A DNA stretch of 64,000 nucleotides from Caldalkalibacillus mannanilyticus JCM 10596 (GTDB lineage Bacteria; Bacillota; Bacilli; Caldalkalibacillales; JCM-10596): contig NZ_BAMO01000022.1 in the NCBI RefSeq assembly GCF_000615945.1, positions 16,369 to 80,368 of the forward strand, written 5' to 3'. Every line of letters begins with the position of its first letter. The first letter of the stretch is position 1. Made by a program: the position numbers and the translations under genes. The notes beneath the pieces were generated by a model, which saw nothing but the letters and a program-made list of their open reading frames with translations, was not told where the DNA came from and did not search any database. Positions 45,201-57,341 of this stretch are shown here, piece after piece.

Positions 45201-48200
45201 CTCAGCAGCGTCATATTGTCCCTCCAACAAATGAAACAGAAGAAATGCTGATTCAAATTTGGAAAGACACTTTAGGAGTAGAAGAGGTGGGCATCACTGA
45301 TTCATTCTTTGAGGTGGGAGGCCACTCCCTGCATGCGATGCAGGTCATTTCACGTATACAAGTAGAATTTCAGAAGGAAGTCCCTTTAAAAGAATTGTTC
45401 CAGCATGCGACTGTAGAGCAGCTTGCCAAATATATTCAAGAGCTGGACTTATCAGAAATGTTAAAGATTCAGCCTGCTGAGTCACATGAATATTACCCAG
45501 TGACCTCTATGCAAAAGCGATTATTTGTATTAAGTGAGATGAATGGTGGCAATACAAATTATAATATGCCCCATGTTCTTGAGCTTCGGGGAGAAGTTCA
45601 GATTGAGAAATTACAACAAGTCTTTCAGCAGATGATAGAGCGACATGAAGCATTTCGCACCTCCTTTTATTGGGAGGGAGATGAACTGGTTCAAAGGGTT
45701 CATCCAACCGTATCCTTTACCATTGATACGATTGATCCTTTTAACAAAAACCTGAATGAACTGATAGAGGAATTGATTCATCCCTTTGATCTTTCCATTG
45801 CTCCATTACTAAGAGTGAGGATGATACAAAACGAGGCTGACACGTATTATTTATTTATTGACATCCATCATATCGTTTCAGATGGGGTATCTATTCAACT
45901 CTTGATTGAAGAATTTATGCATTTATATCACGGGGAAGAGCTTCCTGATCTCCTTATTCAGTACAAGGATTTTGCTGTTTGGCAACAGAACTGGATGAAT
46001 AGTAATCAGAAGAAAAAACAAGAAGAGTATTGGCTCAAGCAATTTGCAGCTGACATTCCTGTTCTTGAACTTCCTACGGATTATGAACGTCCAGTGATGC
46101 AACGTTTTGAGGGAGCTACCTTGGAGTACAACATTCAACCGAGAATCAGCAAGCAGATCATTGAATTATCTGCCAAGATGGGAACGACCTTGTATATGAC
46201 TTTATTGGCAACCTATACGGTTCTCTTAGCTAAATACAGTGGACAAGATGACCTGATTGTTGGTTCGCCGATCGCAGGAAGAAATCAAGCCAATTTAGAT
46301 CAAGTAATCGGAATGTTTGTGAATACCCTAGCCATAAGAAATCAGCCTTCTAAAGACTTGTTATTTTCAACGTACTTGATTCAAGTGAAGGAGCGTGTCT
46401 TAAAAGCGCTAGAAAATCAAAACTATCCTTTTGAGCTACTTCTAGAGAAATTAGATTTAAGAAGAGAATTAAGTAGAAATCCGTTATTTGATACCATGTT
46501 TCTTTTGCAAAATATGAATAAAAACGAGCTTAAAATGGAGCATCTTCACCTGAGTACAGTTTCCTTTGACCATCGAATTAGTAAATTTGATCTCACGGTA
46601 GAAGCAGTAGAAGAGCATGGACAGCTATACTTTCAATTTGAGTATAGCACCCATCTATTTAGTAGAGCTACGATAGAAAGAATGGCCAAGCATCTTGAGC
46701 GTATTATGGACTTGGTGACACAAAATCCAGAGATTCGTCTAGCCGATATTCAATTGATTGATGAGAAGGAACAACAGCAATTAATCGAAGACGTAAATCC
46801 AAGTGTAATAGAGTATCCCAGAGAAAAAAGCATTGTCGAGCTTTTCGAGGAACAGGTGAGAAAATATCCAAATGCTTGTGCTGTCCAATCTAGCGATAGC
46901 CAGTTAAGCTATGCTGACCTTCATGAGCGATCCAACGATTTAGCCTATTATTTACAACAGAAAGGGATCGCAAAAGAAGAGCCAATTGCCATTCTTGCAG
47001 ATCGCTCTCCAGAAACGATTGTTGGTATTTTAGCTATTCTTAAAGCAGGCGGTGCTTATGTTCCTATTGATCCAGCTTATCCTGCTCAGCGTATAGAATA
47101 TATTCTACAAGACTGCGGCTCCAATCTACTTTTGTACATGAAAAAACATCACGAGCTTTCCTTCCATCATGGTGGAGATTGGATTTGTTTAGACGAATGG
47201 ATGCCTAGCCAGCTGAACGATAAAGCAGATAGGAATTGGAGAACGGAGCAACAGAAAGGGACTCAGGATGGATTGGGTCAAATAGGTCCAAGAGAAGCGG
47301 CCTATATCATGTATACCTCTGGCTCGACTGGACTTCCAAAAGGGGTTATTGTCGAACACCGAAATGTGGTACGCTTGGTCAAAAACACAAATTATATTCA
47401 GCTCGATGAAAAAACACGTATTCTACAAACAGGCTCGATGGTCTTTGATGCTTCTACCTTTGAAATATGGGGAGCCCTATTAAATGGAGGACAGCTTCAT
47501 TTAGTAGAGCAGATGGTCATCTTAGATGGTAAAAAGCTTCAACAGGTTATTGAAGAACAAAAGATTAATGTGATGTGGCTAACCTCACCACTCTTCACTC
47601 AATTGGTAGAACAGAATCAAGAGCTGTTTCATGGATTAGACGTATTACTTGTTGGGGGAGATGTTTTATCTGTCCCACACATTAGGCGGATTAAAAACAG
47701 CTATCCTCAGCTCAAAATCTTAAATGGATACGGTCCTACAGAAAATACGACCTTTTCAACCTATTATGAGATTGAACACAAGGCCTATACTACGATTCCT
47801 ATTGGAAAGCCTATTCAACATTCCACAGCTTATGTTGTGGACTCGGAACTAAAGCTTTTACCGATAGGGGTAGCAGGAGAATTATGTGTGGGTGGAGATG
47901 GAGTAGCTAGAGGCTACCTTCATCAAGAAAGGTTGACCAAAGAGAAATTTATAGATAGCCCATATAAACAAGGAGAGCGTTGGTATCGAACAGGAGACCT
48001 AGCGAGGAGGCTATCTGATGGAACGCTTGAGTATCTGGGAAGAATTGATGAACAAGTCAAGATTCGTGGCTATCGAATCGAACCCAGCGAAATCTCTAGA
48101 CAAATCCTGCAACATCCAAACGTGAAAGAAGTTGTTGTCCTTGTTCGAGAGGAAATGACTGGAGAGAAAGAACTATGTGCCTATCTTGCAGGAGATAATA

Positions 48201-50098
48201 CGCTCACCTCAGAAAAGATAAGAAAATATGTGGAAGAACGCTTGCCAGACTATATGATTCCTTCTACATTTACATTCTTAGATAAGCTTCCTCTGACCCT
48301 TAATGGAAAGGTAGATCGTAATGCGCTGCCTGAACCCGATCGAACGAGTGTAAGGAAGCGTGACTATGCTCCTCCACAAAATCAAATTCAGGAGCTGCTG
48401 AGTCAGATCTGGAGTGATGTGCTCGGAGTGAGCGAGGTAGGGATACTGGATAATTTCTTTGAATTAGGCGGAGATTCTATTAAAGCTCTTCAAATTGTTA
48501 CAAGATTAAACCAAAAACAATATCAGGTTGAAGTGAAGCATTTGTTTGCTCACCCTACAGTAGAAGGACTTGCCCCTTTTATAACAGAATGGCAATCAGA
48601 AATTGACCAAGGTGAAGTAACAGGACTGCTTCCTCTCACCCCAATCCAGCATTGGTTTTTTGAACAAAACTTTACCGATCAGCATCATTGGAACCAATCC
48701 GTAATGCTGTTTAGTCAGGATGGATTTGATGAAGTAGTTGTTCGAACCGTTTTTCAGACGTTAATCGAGCATCATGACGCCTTGCGTATCGTCTTTTATC
48801 AGGAGGACGGGAAATGGTTCCAACGAAATCGAGGGATTGAAGAAGGGGAGCTCTATTCTCTGCAAAAATATGATTTTCGAGAGCTTGGAGGCATAAATTC
48901 TGTAGAGGCACAAAAAGAGCAAGTAGAACGGCTCATTGAAGAAAAATCAACGGAAATACAAGGGAGCATAGACCTAGAACAAGGTCCTTTAGTGAAGCTG
49001 GGATTATTTCACACGAATACCGGGGATCATTTACTGATCGCCATTCACCATCTTATGATTGACGGGGTATCTTGGCGAATCTTATTTGAGGATTTACGGA
49101 CAGCCTATCATCAAGTAACGATGGGTCAACAAATTTGTTTACCTGAAAAAACTCATTCCTATCGAACCTGGGCTATTCATCTACAGGAGAAGGCAGCTAA
49201 ATCGATGCCCCAAGAGGAAATAGAGTATTGGACAGATTTGGCTACACTTCCTGTCAAACCACTTCCAATCCAACCGATGCATGAGCAGAAAAAGATGAAA
49301 ACGATCGATCAGATTTCGATACGTTTAGAAAGAAATTGGACAGAGGCTTTAATCAATCGTGTGCATCACGCATATCGCACAGAAATCAATGATCTCCTGC
49401 TCACTGCTCTAGGACTGACCATCACAGAATGGACAAAGCAGCACTATGTGGGGCTATACCTTGAGGGGCACGGAAGAGAAGAAATCATCGAAGGCATAAA
49501 TGTATCCAGAACAGTAGGCTGGTTTACTTCAATCTATCCTGTTGTGCTTTCCATTGAATCAGAAGCAGCATTAGCACAACTGATTAAGAAGACCAAGGAA
49601 AGCTTACGAAAAATACCAAACAAAGGGATTGGATATGGGATTTTAAACTATTTAGCTGATGAGCAGAAAACACATGATGTTGGATCATCCCTATCTCCTC
49701 AGATCACTTTTAATTACTTAGGACAATTTGATGAAGAGAAGAACGACACATCTGAGCAGGAAGAAAATCAAGGGAGCTTTAGTGGATTTGACACCTCAGC
49801 CCTTCGTGGTGGAGAAGGGATCAGCCCAGAAGCAGAAAGAAAACATGTCCTAGATATTACTGGATCGATTACCGAAGGACAACTGACCATGACCTTCTTT
49901 TATCATCAAAGTGAGATTACTCAAGAGGTCATGATCAGGCTTGTACAAAGGTATGAGTTCCATCTGCAACAGATTATTGAGCATTGTCTGGAGCAAGAGG
50001 ATTCGGTGTTAACACCAAGTGATTTGGGGAATCATGATTTATCCATTGAAGAATTGGATGATCTACTTGATGATATAGAGAGAATGGAGTTGGAATAG
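42255..50098 (+). CDS. NRPS4: C-A8-T-C-A9(Val)-T-E (one frameshift)
   Basis: Modules 8 and 9, about 2,614 residues. ATG 42255 follows AAAGGGGAAGG. Order: DCL C (42270-43600), A8 (43640-45170), T with GGHSL, LCL C (YYPVTSMQKR, 45480-46780, HHIVSDG), A9 (46830-48330), T with GGDSI, E (48630-49990, HHLMIDGVSW). A8 reads DGASVAEIAK, close to A4 and to the fengycin Tyr type; it also has a loop about 15 residues longer than its relatives before the TSGSTG motif, rich in Ser, Asp and His. A9 reads DAFWLGGTFK, a standard Val code. The frame breaks near 42703: ATGGATGCTGG should be ATGGATGGCTGG, restoring [11 protein letters not shown]. The C-terminus LSIEELDDLLDDIERMELE is a docking donor for NRPS5. 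The predicted additions are L-aromatic and then D-Val. Confidence 0.9.
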
Positions 50099-50136
50099 AA
50101 AGTAAGGAATAGAAATAGAAAAGGAGGGTGAAACCG

Positions 50137-53100
50137 GTGGCTAGTAAGGTGGAGATTGAGAAAATATATGGTTTATCTCCGATGCAAGAGGGAATGTTAT
50201 TTCATTCCCTCTATAATCAAGAATCTAACGCGTACTTTCAGCAATCCGTCTTATCAATCGATGGAAGTATTGATCGACATGCGATTGAACAGAGTGTACA
50301 AGCTTTGGTCGATCAATATGATATTTTCCGCACGATCTTTCGCTATCAAAAAGTAAAAAAACCGATTCAAGTTGTTTTAAAGAATCGTAAGGCACAAGTG
50401 TTTTTTGAAGATATTTCAATGCTGGAAGAGAAAAGTCAGCGTGAAGCTTTAGAAGCTCTTTGTAACCAAGATCGAGAAAAAGGGTTTGACTTGAGTAAGG
50501 ATCTGCTCATGCGTGTGACTCTTGTAAAAATCAACGAAGAAACAACTAAGCTCATTTGGAGCTTTCATCATATTTTGATGGATGGTTGGTGTCTGGGTCT
50601 TATTATTCATCATTTTTTTGATTTGTATCAGAGCTATAAAAACGGCACTATTCCAGATAAAATGAATATTCCGCCGTATCATAGATATATTGAATGGCTG
50701 GAAAAACAAAATCAACATGAAGCGCTGGACTATTGGCAGAATATATTAGAGGGCTATGATGCATTAGCGACAATACCAAGTAACCAAACCAAGACTGATG
50801 AACAAGGAATATATCAAAAAGGTGAGCATGCTTTCTTATTGGATCAACAAACAACGAAGCAATTGGTCGATCTTTCTCATACATATCAAGTCACAGTCAA
50901 TTCTGTTTTCCAAGCGATTTGGGGAATCTTACTTCAGCGATATAACAATACGAACGATGTTGTGTTTGGTGCGGTTGTTTCAGGACGCCCCGCCCAAGTG
51001 AAGGAAGTAGAAAGGATTGTTGGTTTATTTATTAATACAATCCCAGTTCGTGTAAGCTACGAAGCGAAAACACGTTTTTCTGAATTAATCCAAGCTGTTC
51101 AACAAGCTGGACTTGAAGCTGAACGATATAGTTATGTTCCATTGTATGACATCCAAGCAAAGCATCCATTGAAACAAGGGTTACTAGATCATATTATAGG
51201 TTTTCAGAATTATCCTGTTCACCAAAAGGTACAACTGGATAGTCAAGATGCTATCGACTTTGAAGTGACAGATATGGAGGTATTTGAACAAACAAACTAT
51301 GATTTTAATTTGCAGGTGATACAAGAAGAAACCATCACCATCAAATTGCTCTATAATGCTCATCTTCTATCGAGGGATTTGATCCATAATATTGAGAATC
51401 ATTTCAACCAGCTTGTTCAGTGCATTTTAGAAGCTCCAGAAAGGGTAGTTGGAGAAATCCCAATCGTATCAGCAGAGGAAGAAAGGCAACTACTAGAAGA
51501 ACTAAATGGTTTAAATAGTGAAGGAGATCAAAAGCGTCATGAAGCTAAATCAGCGAGTACGTTAACTGAATTATTTGAGCTCCAAGCCGAAAAGACGCCG
51601 CATAAAACAGCTCTGGTTTTTAAAGACCAAAGCATGACCTATACAGAATTAAATCAAAAAGCGAACCAGCTTGCTCATTATCTTCGTCTAAAAGGTGTGA
51701 AACCAGAGATGACGGTAGGACTTATGGTGGAGCGTTCGTTTGAGATGATAATTGGAATTTTAGCTATTTTAAAAGCGGGGGGAGCGTATCTTCCCCTCGC
51801 ACCAACGCTTCCAGCTGAACGCTTAGAATATATGTTTAAGGATAGTCAAACAACTCTGTTATTGACTCAGAAGCATTTTAGTGAACGATTATTCTTTGAT
51901 GGTGAGATTGTATATCTCGATGAGCCGATATCATATCAGGAAAGTACAGATCCCTTGCCAGTCATCAATCAGCCTGCGGATCTTGCTTATATGATCTATA
52001 CCTCTGGCTCAACAGGGCAGCCAAAAGGTACATGTATCACTCATGAAAATGTGTATCAGTTCGTTCAAGATTCCAGTTTTATTCAAATCACAGAAGAGGA
52101 TCGAGTGCTTCAAATTTTGAATTTTATTTTTGATGGTTCTGTCTTTGATATCTTTGGTTCACTCTTACATGGTGCAACCTTGGTTCTTATTGAGGAAGCG
52201 ATTCTGTTAGATATGAATCAATTAGCAGACGTGATTAAGCGAGAAGAGATTAGTCTGTTTTTAATTACATCAGCCTTATTTAATACACTTGTCGAATATA
52301 ATCTGAACAGTCTTACAGGGGTACGAAAAATCTTATTTGGAGGAGAAAAAGCCTCTGTCCGCCATGTTTATCGTGCCTTTAAGCATTTAGGACCAGGGAA
52401 ATTGGTCAATGTTTATGGTCCTACAGAAGCAACAGTAATCAGTACTTCCTATACGATTGAGCAACTCAATGGTCAAGAAAGTTCGATCCCTATAGGTCAA
52501 CCTGTGTCTAGCGCTTGTGCCTACGTGCTCAATCAACAGCTTCAGCTTCAGCCTTTGGTGCAGTCGGTGAATTATGTATAGCGGGAGCAAACGTGGCGAG
52601 AGGCTATCACCATCGCCCCGAATTAACCGCAGAGAAATTTATAACCAATCCGTATAACCCAAGTGAACGGCTATATCGAACGGGAGATTTAGTCAGGTGG
52701 AACGCTGCTGGGCAATTAGAATATATCGAGAGAGTGGACCAACAGGTGAAAATCAGAGGCTTTCGGATCGAGTTAGGAGAAATCGAAGGGAAACTTATGG
52801 AGTATCCTGGAGTTGAGGAAACGGTTATCGTCGTTCGCTCCGAAGAAAGGCGCCAGGATCTTCTTATTGCTTATTATGTGTCAGCAGACAACATTTCTGT
52901 CACGGGCTTGCGTGAACATCTCTTAATATCGTTGCCTACTTATATGGTTCCTTCTTATTTTATACGGCTTGAAAAAATACCATTGACTGCGAGTGGGAAG
53001 GTAGATCGTCGGGCATTGCCTACCATCGATCAAGTGGGTTATGCATCCACCGATCCCTATATTGCTCCACGAAATGAGCTCGAAGAACAATTAGTCAAGA

Positions 53101-54689
53101 TTTGGCATGAGATTCTAGGTATCGAAGGGATCGGAGTATATGATCACTTCTTTGAAAATGGAGGACATTCCTTAAACGCGACGAGACTTTCAAGTGAGGT
53201 GCATAGGCAATTAGGACTTGAGCTTCCAATTCGAGAAATTTTCCAACATCCAACCATTGCACAAATGTCCGTTTATTTGCAACAGGCTAAGCAAAAATCG
53301 TTTATTTCGATTCAACCGGCTGAAGAAAAAGAATACTATCCAGTGAGTTCAGCCCAGAAGCGAACCTATTTTATACACCAGTATCAGAAGGTTAAAACGA
53401 TGTATAACGTTCCTATTGTCATGGTATTGGAAGGAAAGGTCGATATTACTCGACTCGAAAGGACTTTTCATAAGTTAATTGAACGACATGAAGCGCTTCG
53501 TACCTCTTTTGCCATGGTTAATGGGGAGCTCGTACAAGAGGTTCACAAGAACATTGAATTTAAGCTGGAGAGAAAAGCGGAACTAGGAATCAATCTAGAA
53601 CATGATAAGCAGAAAGTTCAGGATCTGATTAAACAATTTATTCGTCCGTTTGATTTGCATGTGGCTCCACTATTAAGAGCTGAGCTTGTGGAATTGTCCG
53701 AGAATAAGTATCTATTTCTCTGCGATATGCACCATATTATTTCGGATGGAGTAAGTATGGGAATCTTTATTCAAGAGTTTATCACTCTTTGGCATGGTCA
53801 AGAGCTTCCCGTTCTAAAGCTGCAATACAAGGATTTTGCTGTTTGGGAACAGAGCGATCGTTATCAGCAGTACATTCAGGAACAAGAAAACTACTGGATG
53901 AAGCAGCTAGAAGGTGTATTACCGGAATTAAATCTCCCTACTGATTTTGAACGAGTAGAAGGGCAGACATTGCAAGGGGAAACTCTCAGCTTTGTGATTG
54001 ACAAAGCAAGGAGTGAAAAATTAAAAAAAATGGCAGAAGAAACGAAGACAACCTTGTATATGCTGTTGATGGCTAGTTACGATGTTCTCCTCTACAAGTA
54101 CACCGGAAAACAAGATATTTTAGTTGGTTCTCCTATTTCAGGGCGATCCCATCAAGAAATACAATCTGTGATGGGGATGTTTGTAAATATGCTTCTCATT
54201 CGTAATCGAGTAGAGGGCTCTGATACGTTTATGCAATTCTTAGAACAGGTCAAAGAAACTGTGTTTCAAGCCTTTGAACATCAAGATTATCCCTTTGAAA
54301 AACTAGTGGAAAAAATAACGATCGATAGAGAAGGGAATAGAAATCCATTGATTGAAACTGTATTTGCCATGCAGAATCTCAATCCTACGGTGAAGAACCT
54401 ATCTCTATCCGATGATTTGCAGATTTCCATCTATGATTTTGATGCGAATATAGCGAAGTTCGATATTTCCATATACGCCTACGATCAGGAGGACCATATT
54501 CAACTAGATGTGCAGTACTGTACAGAGCTGTTTCGAAGCGAAACGATCACGCGTTTGTTAAACAGCTATCTGCAATTAATTGATATCATCCTAGAAGAAC
54601 CTTATATTAAGTTGAATCAAATAGAAATCGATCGTAAGCTTGTGAAACGAAACAAGAAGATTGAAGAGGACGTCTTTTTTCAATTTTAA
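50137..54689 (+). CDS. NRPS5: C-A10-T-C (one frameshift; ends in a C domain)
   Basis: Module 10 plus the C domain of module 11, about 1,518 residues. The start is GTG 50137, ten bases after AAGGAGG; a GTG at 50128 overlaps that site. Order: DCL C ([25 protein letters not shown]), A10 (51560-53010), T with GGHSL (53060-53270), LCL C (YYPVSSAQKRTYF, HHIISDG, 53320-54620). A10 reads DGFLLGVVIK, nearest to the Ile code DGFFLGVVYK. There is no E domain, so an L residue is expected. The frame breaks near 52557: TTTGGTGC should be TTTGGGTGC, restoring GAVGELCIAG. The gene stops after C with a charged tail (DRKLVKRNKKIEEDVFFQF), so the cognate A domain lies on the next protein. This is an unusual split. 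Confidence 0.88.
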
Positions 54690-54734
54690 AAGGTGGATTT
54701 GCTACACATACAATGATCGATGGGGGTGCTTAAA

Positions 54735-57308
54735 ATGATTGACAAATTGTCTCAAAATACAATGCTATCAAGTGAAGCTTTTCAAAAGGAGAAAGAATAT
54801 TGGTTTAATCAATTTGAGGAAGGTCTAGTTGTTTCTCACTTTCCTAAGGATTTTGCCGAAACCCCGCTCCCTCCTCAATATAAAAGGATCAAAGAAAGGA
54901 TACCAAAGAACGTAGCTGAAAGGTTACGTTCGATTGTTGGTTCTTCTCCTATTGCTCTCTATATTTTGTTTTTGTCAGGGGTAACCTATCTTCTATCTAA
55001 ATATAATAGAGAAAAGATCATTACGATTGGTATGCCTGTCATTAAAGGAGAAGAAATAGAAGAGGAACTGATTAACACTCTTTTATTATTAAAAACAGAT
55101 TTATCTCCTGATGAATCGTATAAAGAGATGCTCCAAGGATTGAAACAGGTGGTTATCGAGGCTGATGAGCATCAAAACTTTCCTATGGGTAAATTGGCAG
55201 AATTGTTTCATTTGCCAATTTCTCAGGAAGGAGTACCCATTATAGAAACAATGGTGCTGTCTGATCAGATTCATGATCTAAATCATGTTAGTGAAATTCA
55301 GAGCAACCTGATTTTTACCTTACACCAACATGGAGATGAATTCGAAATTGATCTTCAATTCAACTTTCTTTTATATAGAGAGAAAACGGTCAGACAAATT
55401 ATGAATCATCTGCTGTGCTTCTATGAGCAGGTTTGGTACAATCCAGATTTATTGCTCTCTCAAATAAGCATTGTGACAGAAGCGGAGCGCCAAAAAATAA
55501 TGACAGAGTTTAATCAGGTGACCTTACCCGCTTATAGGCAGCTAACGATTCATGAGATGTTTACTGCACAAGCGGCGAAAACTCCTGATCGCATAGCTCT
55601 TGCCTATGGAAAACAAGAATTAACCTATCAAGAATTAGATGAGTATTCTAACTTATTAGCCCATCGTTTAAGAGAAAGGGGCATACAGCCTGATCAAATT
55701 ATTGGCTTGATGGTGGAACGATCAGTAGAAATGGTCATAGGGATCTTGGCGATTTTAAAAGCAGGGGGAGCTTATTTACCGATTGATCCTACTCTTCCAA
55801 AGGATCGAGTCCAATTTATGGTAGAGGACAGTCAGATTTTATTGCTCTTAACAAATAATGAAGAGCTTGTCATGGATCTAGTCACTGTAGAGAAGGAATT
55901 GTTCCAGCTTGATGAGTTGAAAACAGGAAATACTTCAGCTCTTTCTCCATCTGCTCAAATGGATCATGTCGCTTATGTGATTTATACTTCGGGTTCTACA
56001 GGAACTCCCAAGGGAGTGTTAGTTGAGCACAAAAATGTTGTACAGCTTTTCCACCATGAGGAACATTGGTTTGATTTTAAGGAAGAGGATGTCTGGACTC
56101 TCTTTCATTCGTACTGCTTCGATTTTTCGGTATGGGAGATGTATGGGGCTTTGCTGCATGGTGGAAAGCTGGTGATCGTACCACAGCAAGCCACAAAAAA
56201 TCTAAAAGAATACCTTTCTCTTCTAGAGGAGGAGAAAGTAAGTATCGCCAATCTAACTCCTACGGCTTTCTATCAATTAAGTCGCTTAGAGCAAGCAGTA
56301 TATACGCAGCCTTCTCTTGCCATTCGCAAGGTGTTATTAGGAGGGGAGGCATTAACAACAAGTCAGCTTCAGACATGGCATGCAAGATATCCTGAAGTGG
56401 AATTGATTAATCTATATGGTCCAAGTGAAACGACCGTCTATGTCACTCATAAAAAAATAGAAGAGGAGGACCTAGAACTTCATTCAAGTGATATAGGAAA
56501 GCCTCTTCGAACATCAAAAATCTTTATTGTAGATGAGCATCAAAATCTGCTTCCTGTTGGAGTGTGTGGTGAAATCTATGTGGGGGGACATGGAGTAGCC
56601 AGGGGCTACTTACATCGCTCAGAGCTATCTGAAGAGAGATTTATTCAGCATTCTTTATATAAGGAAACAAAATTATATCGCACAGGTGATCTTGCCCGTT
56701 GGCATGCCAATGGAAGCATTGAATATCTTGGACGAAGTGATGATCAAGTCAAAATTAGAGGCTATCGAATAGAATTAGGGGAAATTGAAGCTCAATTGCT
56801 TAAGTGTGAAGGGGTTCATGAAGCCATTGTACAGATTCAGAAGGATCAAGAGGAAAATCCAATGATTTGTGCTTATTTCACCTCGGATGAAACGTTGCTT
56901 ATTTCTGAATTGCGTGAGGCATTATCGGACGAACTACCTAACTATATGATTCCTAATCGTTTTGTAAGAATCGACGAAATTCCCCTTACAACGAGTGGTA
57001 AGATAGATCGTACACTTCTTGCCCATTTAAAATCTAGTATTATTCAAGCTGAGTATGTAGCCCCGCGAAATGAAATTGAAGAAACTTTGGTACGAGTATG
57101 GCAAGAAGTTTTGAAAGTCGAGCAAATCGGGGTTCTTGATAATTTCTTTGATTTAGGTGGACATTCCATCATGGCTTTACAGCTTGAAGAAGCGATGGAG
57201 AAGGCTGGACTGCCAGTTGAGAATTTGGATGTTTTTCAATTTCCCACAATTGAAGAGCTAGCAGAATTCTATTCTTCTAGAGTTTCTGAAGAAATGACAA
57301 TCATATAA
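54735..57308 (+). CDS. NRPS6: half-C / A11(Thr)-T, last module without thioesterase
   Basis: About 857 residues; ATG 54735 follows GGGGGTG (an ATG at 54720 lacks a ribosome site). It starts with a C-terminal half of a C domain (54780-55500, beginning EKEYWFNQFEEGL), then A11 (55540-57010) with TSGSTGTPKG and TTSGKIDRTLL, then T with DLGGHSIMA. The protein ends 35-40 residues after the carrier serine with no thioesterase, reductase or terminal C domain. The code DFWNLGLVYK is nearest to Thr (DFWNIGMVHK). It must receive the decapeptidyl chain from NRPS5, whose terminal C domain should act on this T domain. The frame is intact. How the product is released is not encoded in this protein. Confidence 0.88.
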   Translation: MIDKLSQNTMLSSEAFQKEKEYWFNQFEEGLVVSHFPKDFAETPLPPQYKRIKERIPKNVAERLRSIVGSSPIALYILFLSGVTYLLSKYNREKIITIGMPVIKGEEIEEELINTLLLLKTDLSPDESYKEMLQGLKQVVIEADEHQNFPMGKLAELFHLPISQEGVPIIETMVLSDQIHDLNHVSEIQSNLIFTLHQHGDEFEIDLQFNFLLYREKTVRQIMNHLLCFYEQVWYNPDLLLSQISIVTEAERQKIMTEFNQVTLPAYRQLTIHEMFTAQAAKTPDRIALAYGKQELTYQELDEYSNLLAHRLRERGIQPDQIIGLMVERSVEMVIGILAILKAGGAYLPIDPTLPKDRVQFMVEDSQILLLLTNNEELVMDLVTVEKELFQLDELKTGNTSALSPSAQMDHVAYVIYTSGSTGTPKGVLVEHKNVVQLFHHEEHWFDFKEEDVWTLFHSYCFDFSVWEMYGALLHGGKLVIVPQQATKNLKEYLSLLEEEKVSIANLTPTAFYQLSRLEQAVYTQPSLAIRKVLLGGEALTTSQLQTWHARYPEVELINLYGPSETTVYVTHKKIEEEDLELHSSDIGKPLRTSKIFIVDEHQNLLPVGVCGEIYVGGHGVARGYLHRSELSEERFIQHSLYKETKLYRTGDLARWHANGSIEYLGRSDDQVKIRGYRIELGEIEAQLLKCEGVHEAIVQIQKDQEENPMICAYFTSDETLLISELREALSDELPNYMIPNRFVRIDEIPLTTSGKIDRTLLAHLKSSIIQAEYVAPRNEIEETLVRVWQEVLKVEQIGVLDNFFDLGGHSIMALQLEEAMEKAGLPVENLDVFQFPTIEELAEFYSSRVSEEMTII
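54780..55500 (+). other. orphan C-terminal half of a condensation domain (before A11)
   Basis: About 240 residues starting at the YW motif that opens the C-terminal lobe of C domains, with LSGVTYLLSKYN, NFPMGKLAELFHLP and the usual exit SIVTEAERQKIMTEFN into A11. No HHxxxDG lobe is present. The full catalytic C domain for this module is the last domain of NRPS5. It matches in kind the half-C before A1. Confidence 0.7.
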
Positions 57309-57341
57309 AACCTTCCTAAGGAGTAAGAGAGGCTGATTCTA

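Noticed and set aside
20193..52557. Programmed ribosomal frameshifting as explanation of the broken NRPS frames
   Set aside because: The breaks need both plus and minus shifts, have no slippery heptamer plus structure pattern, and also occur in unrelated genes. Base errors explain them better.
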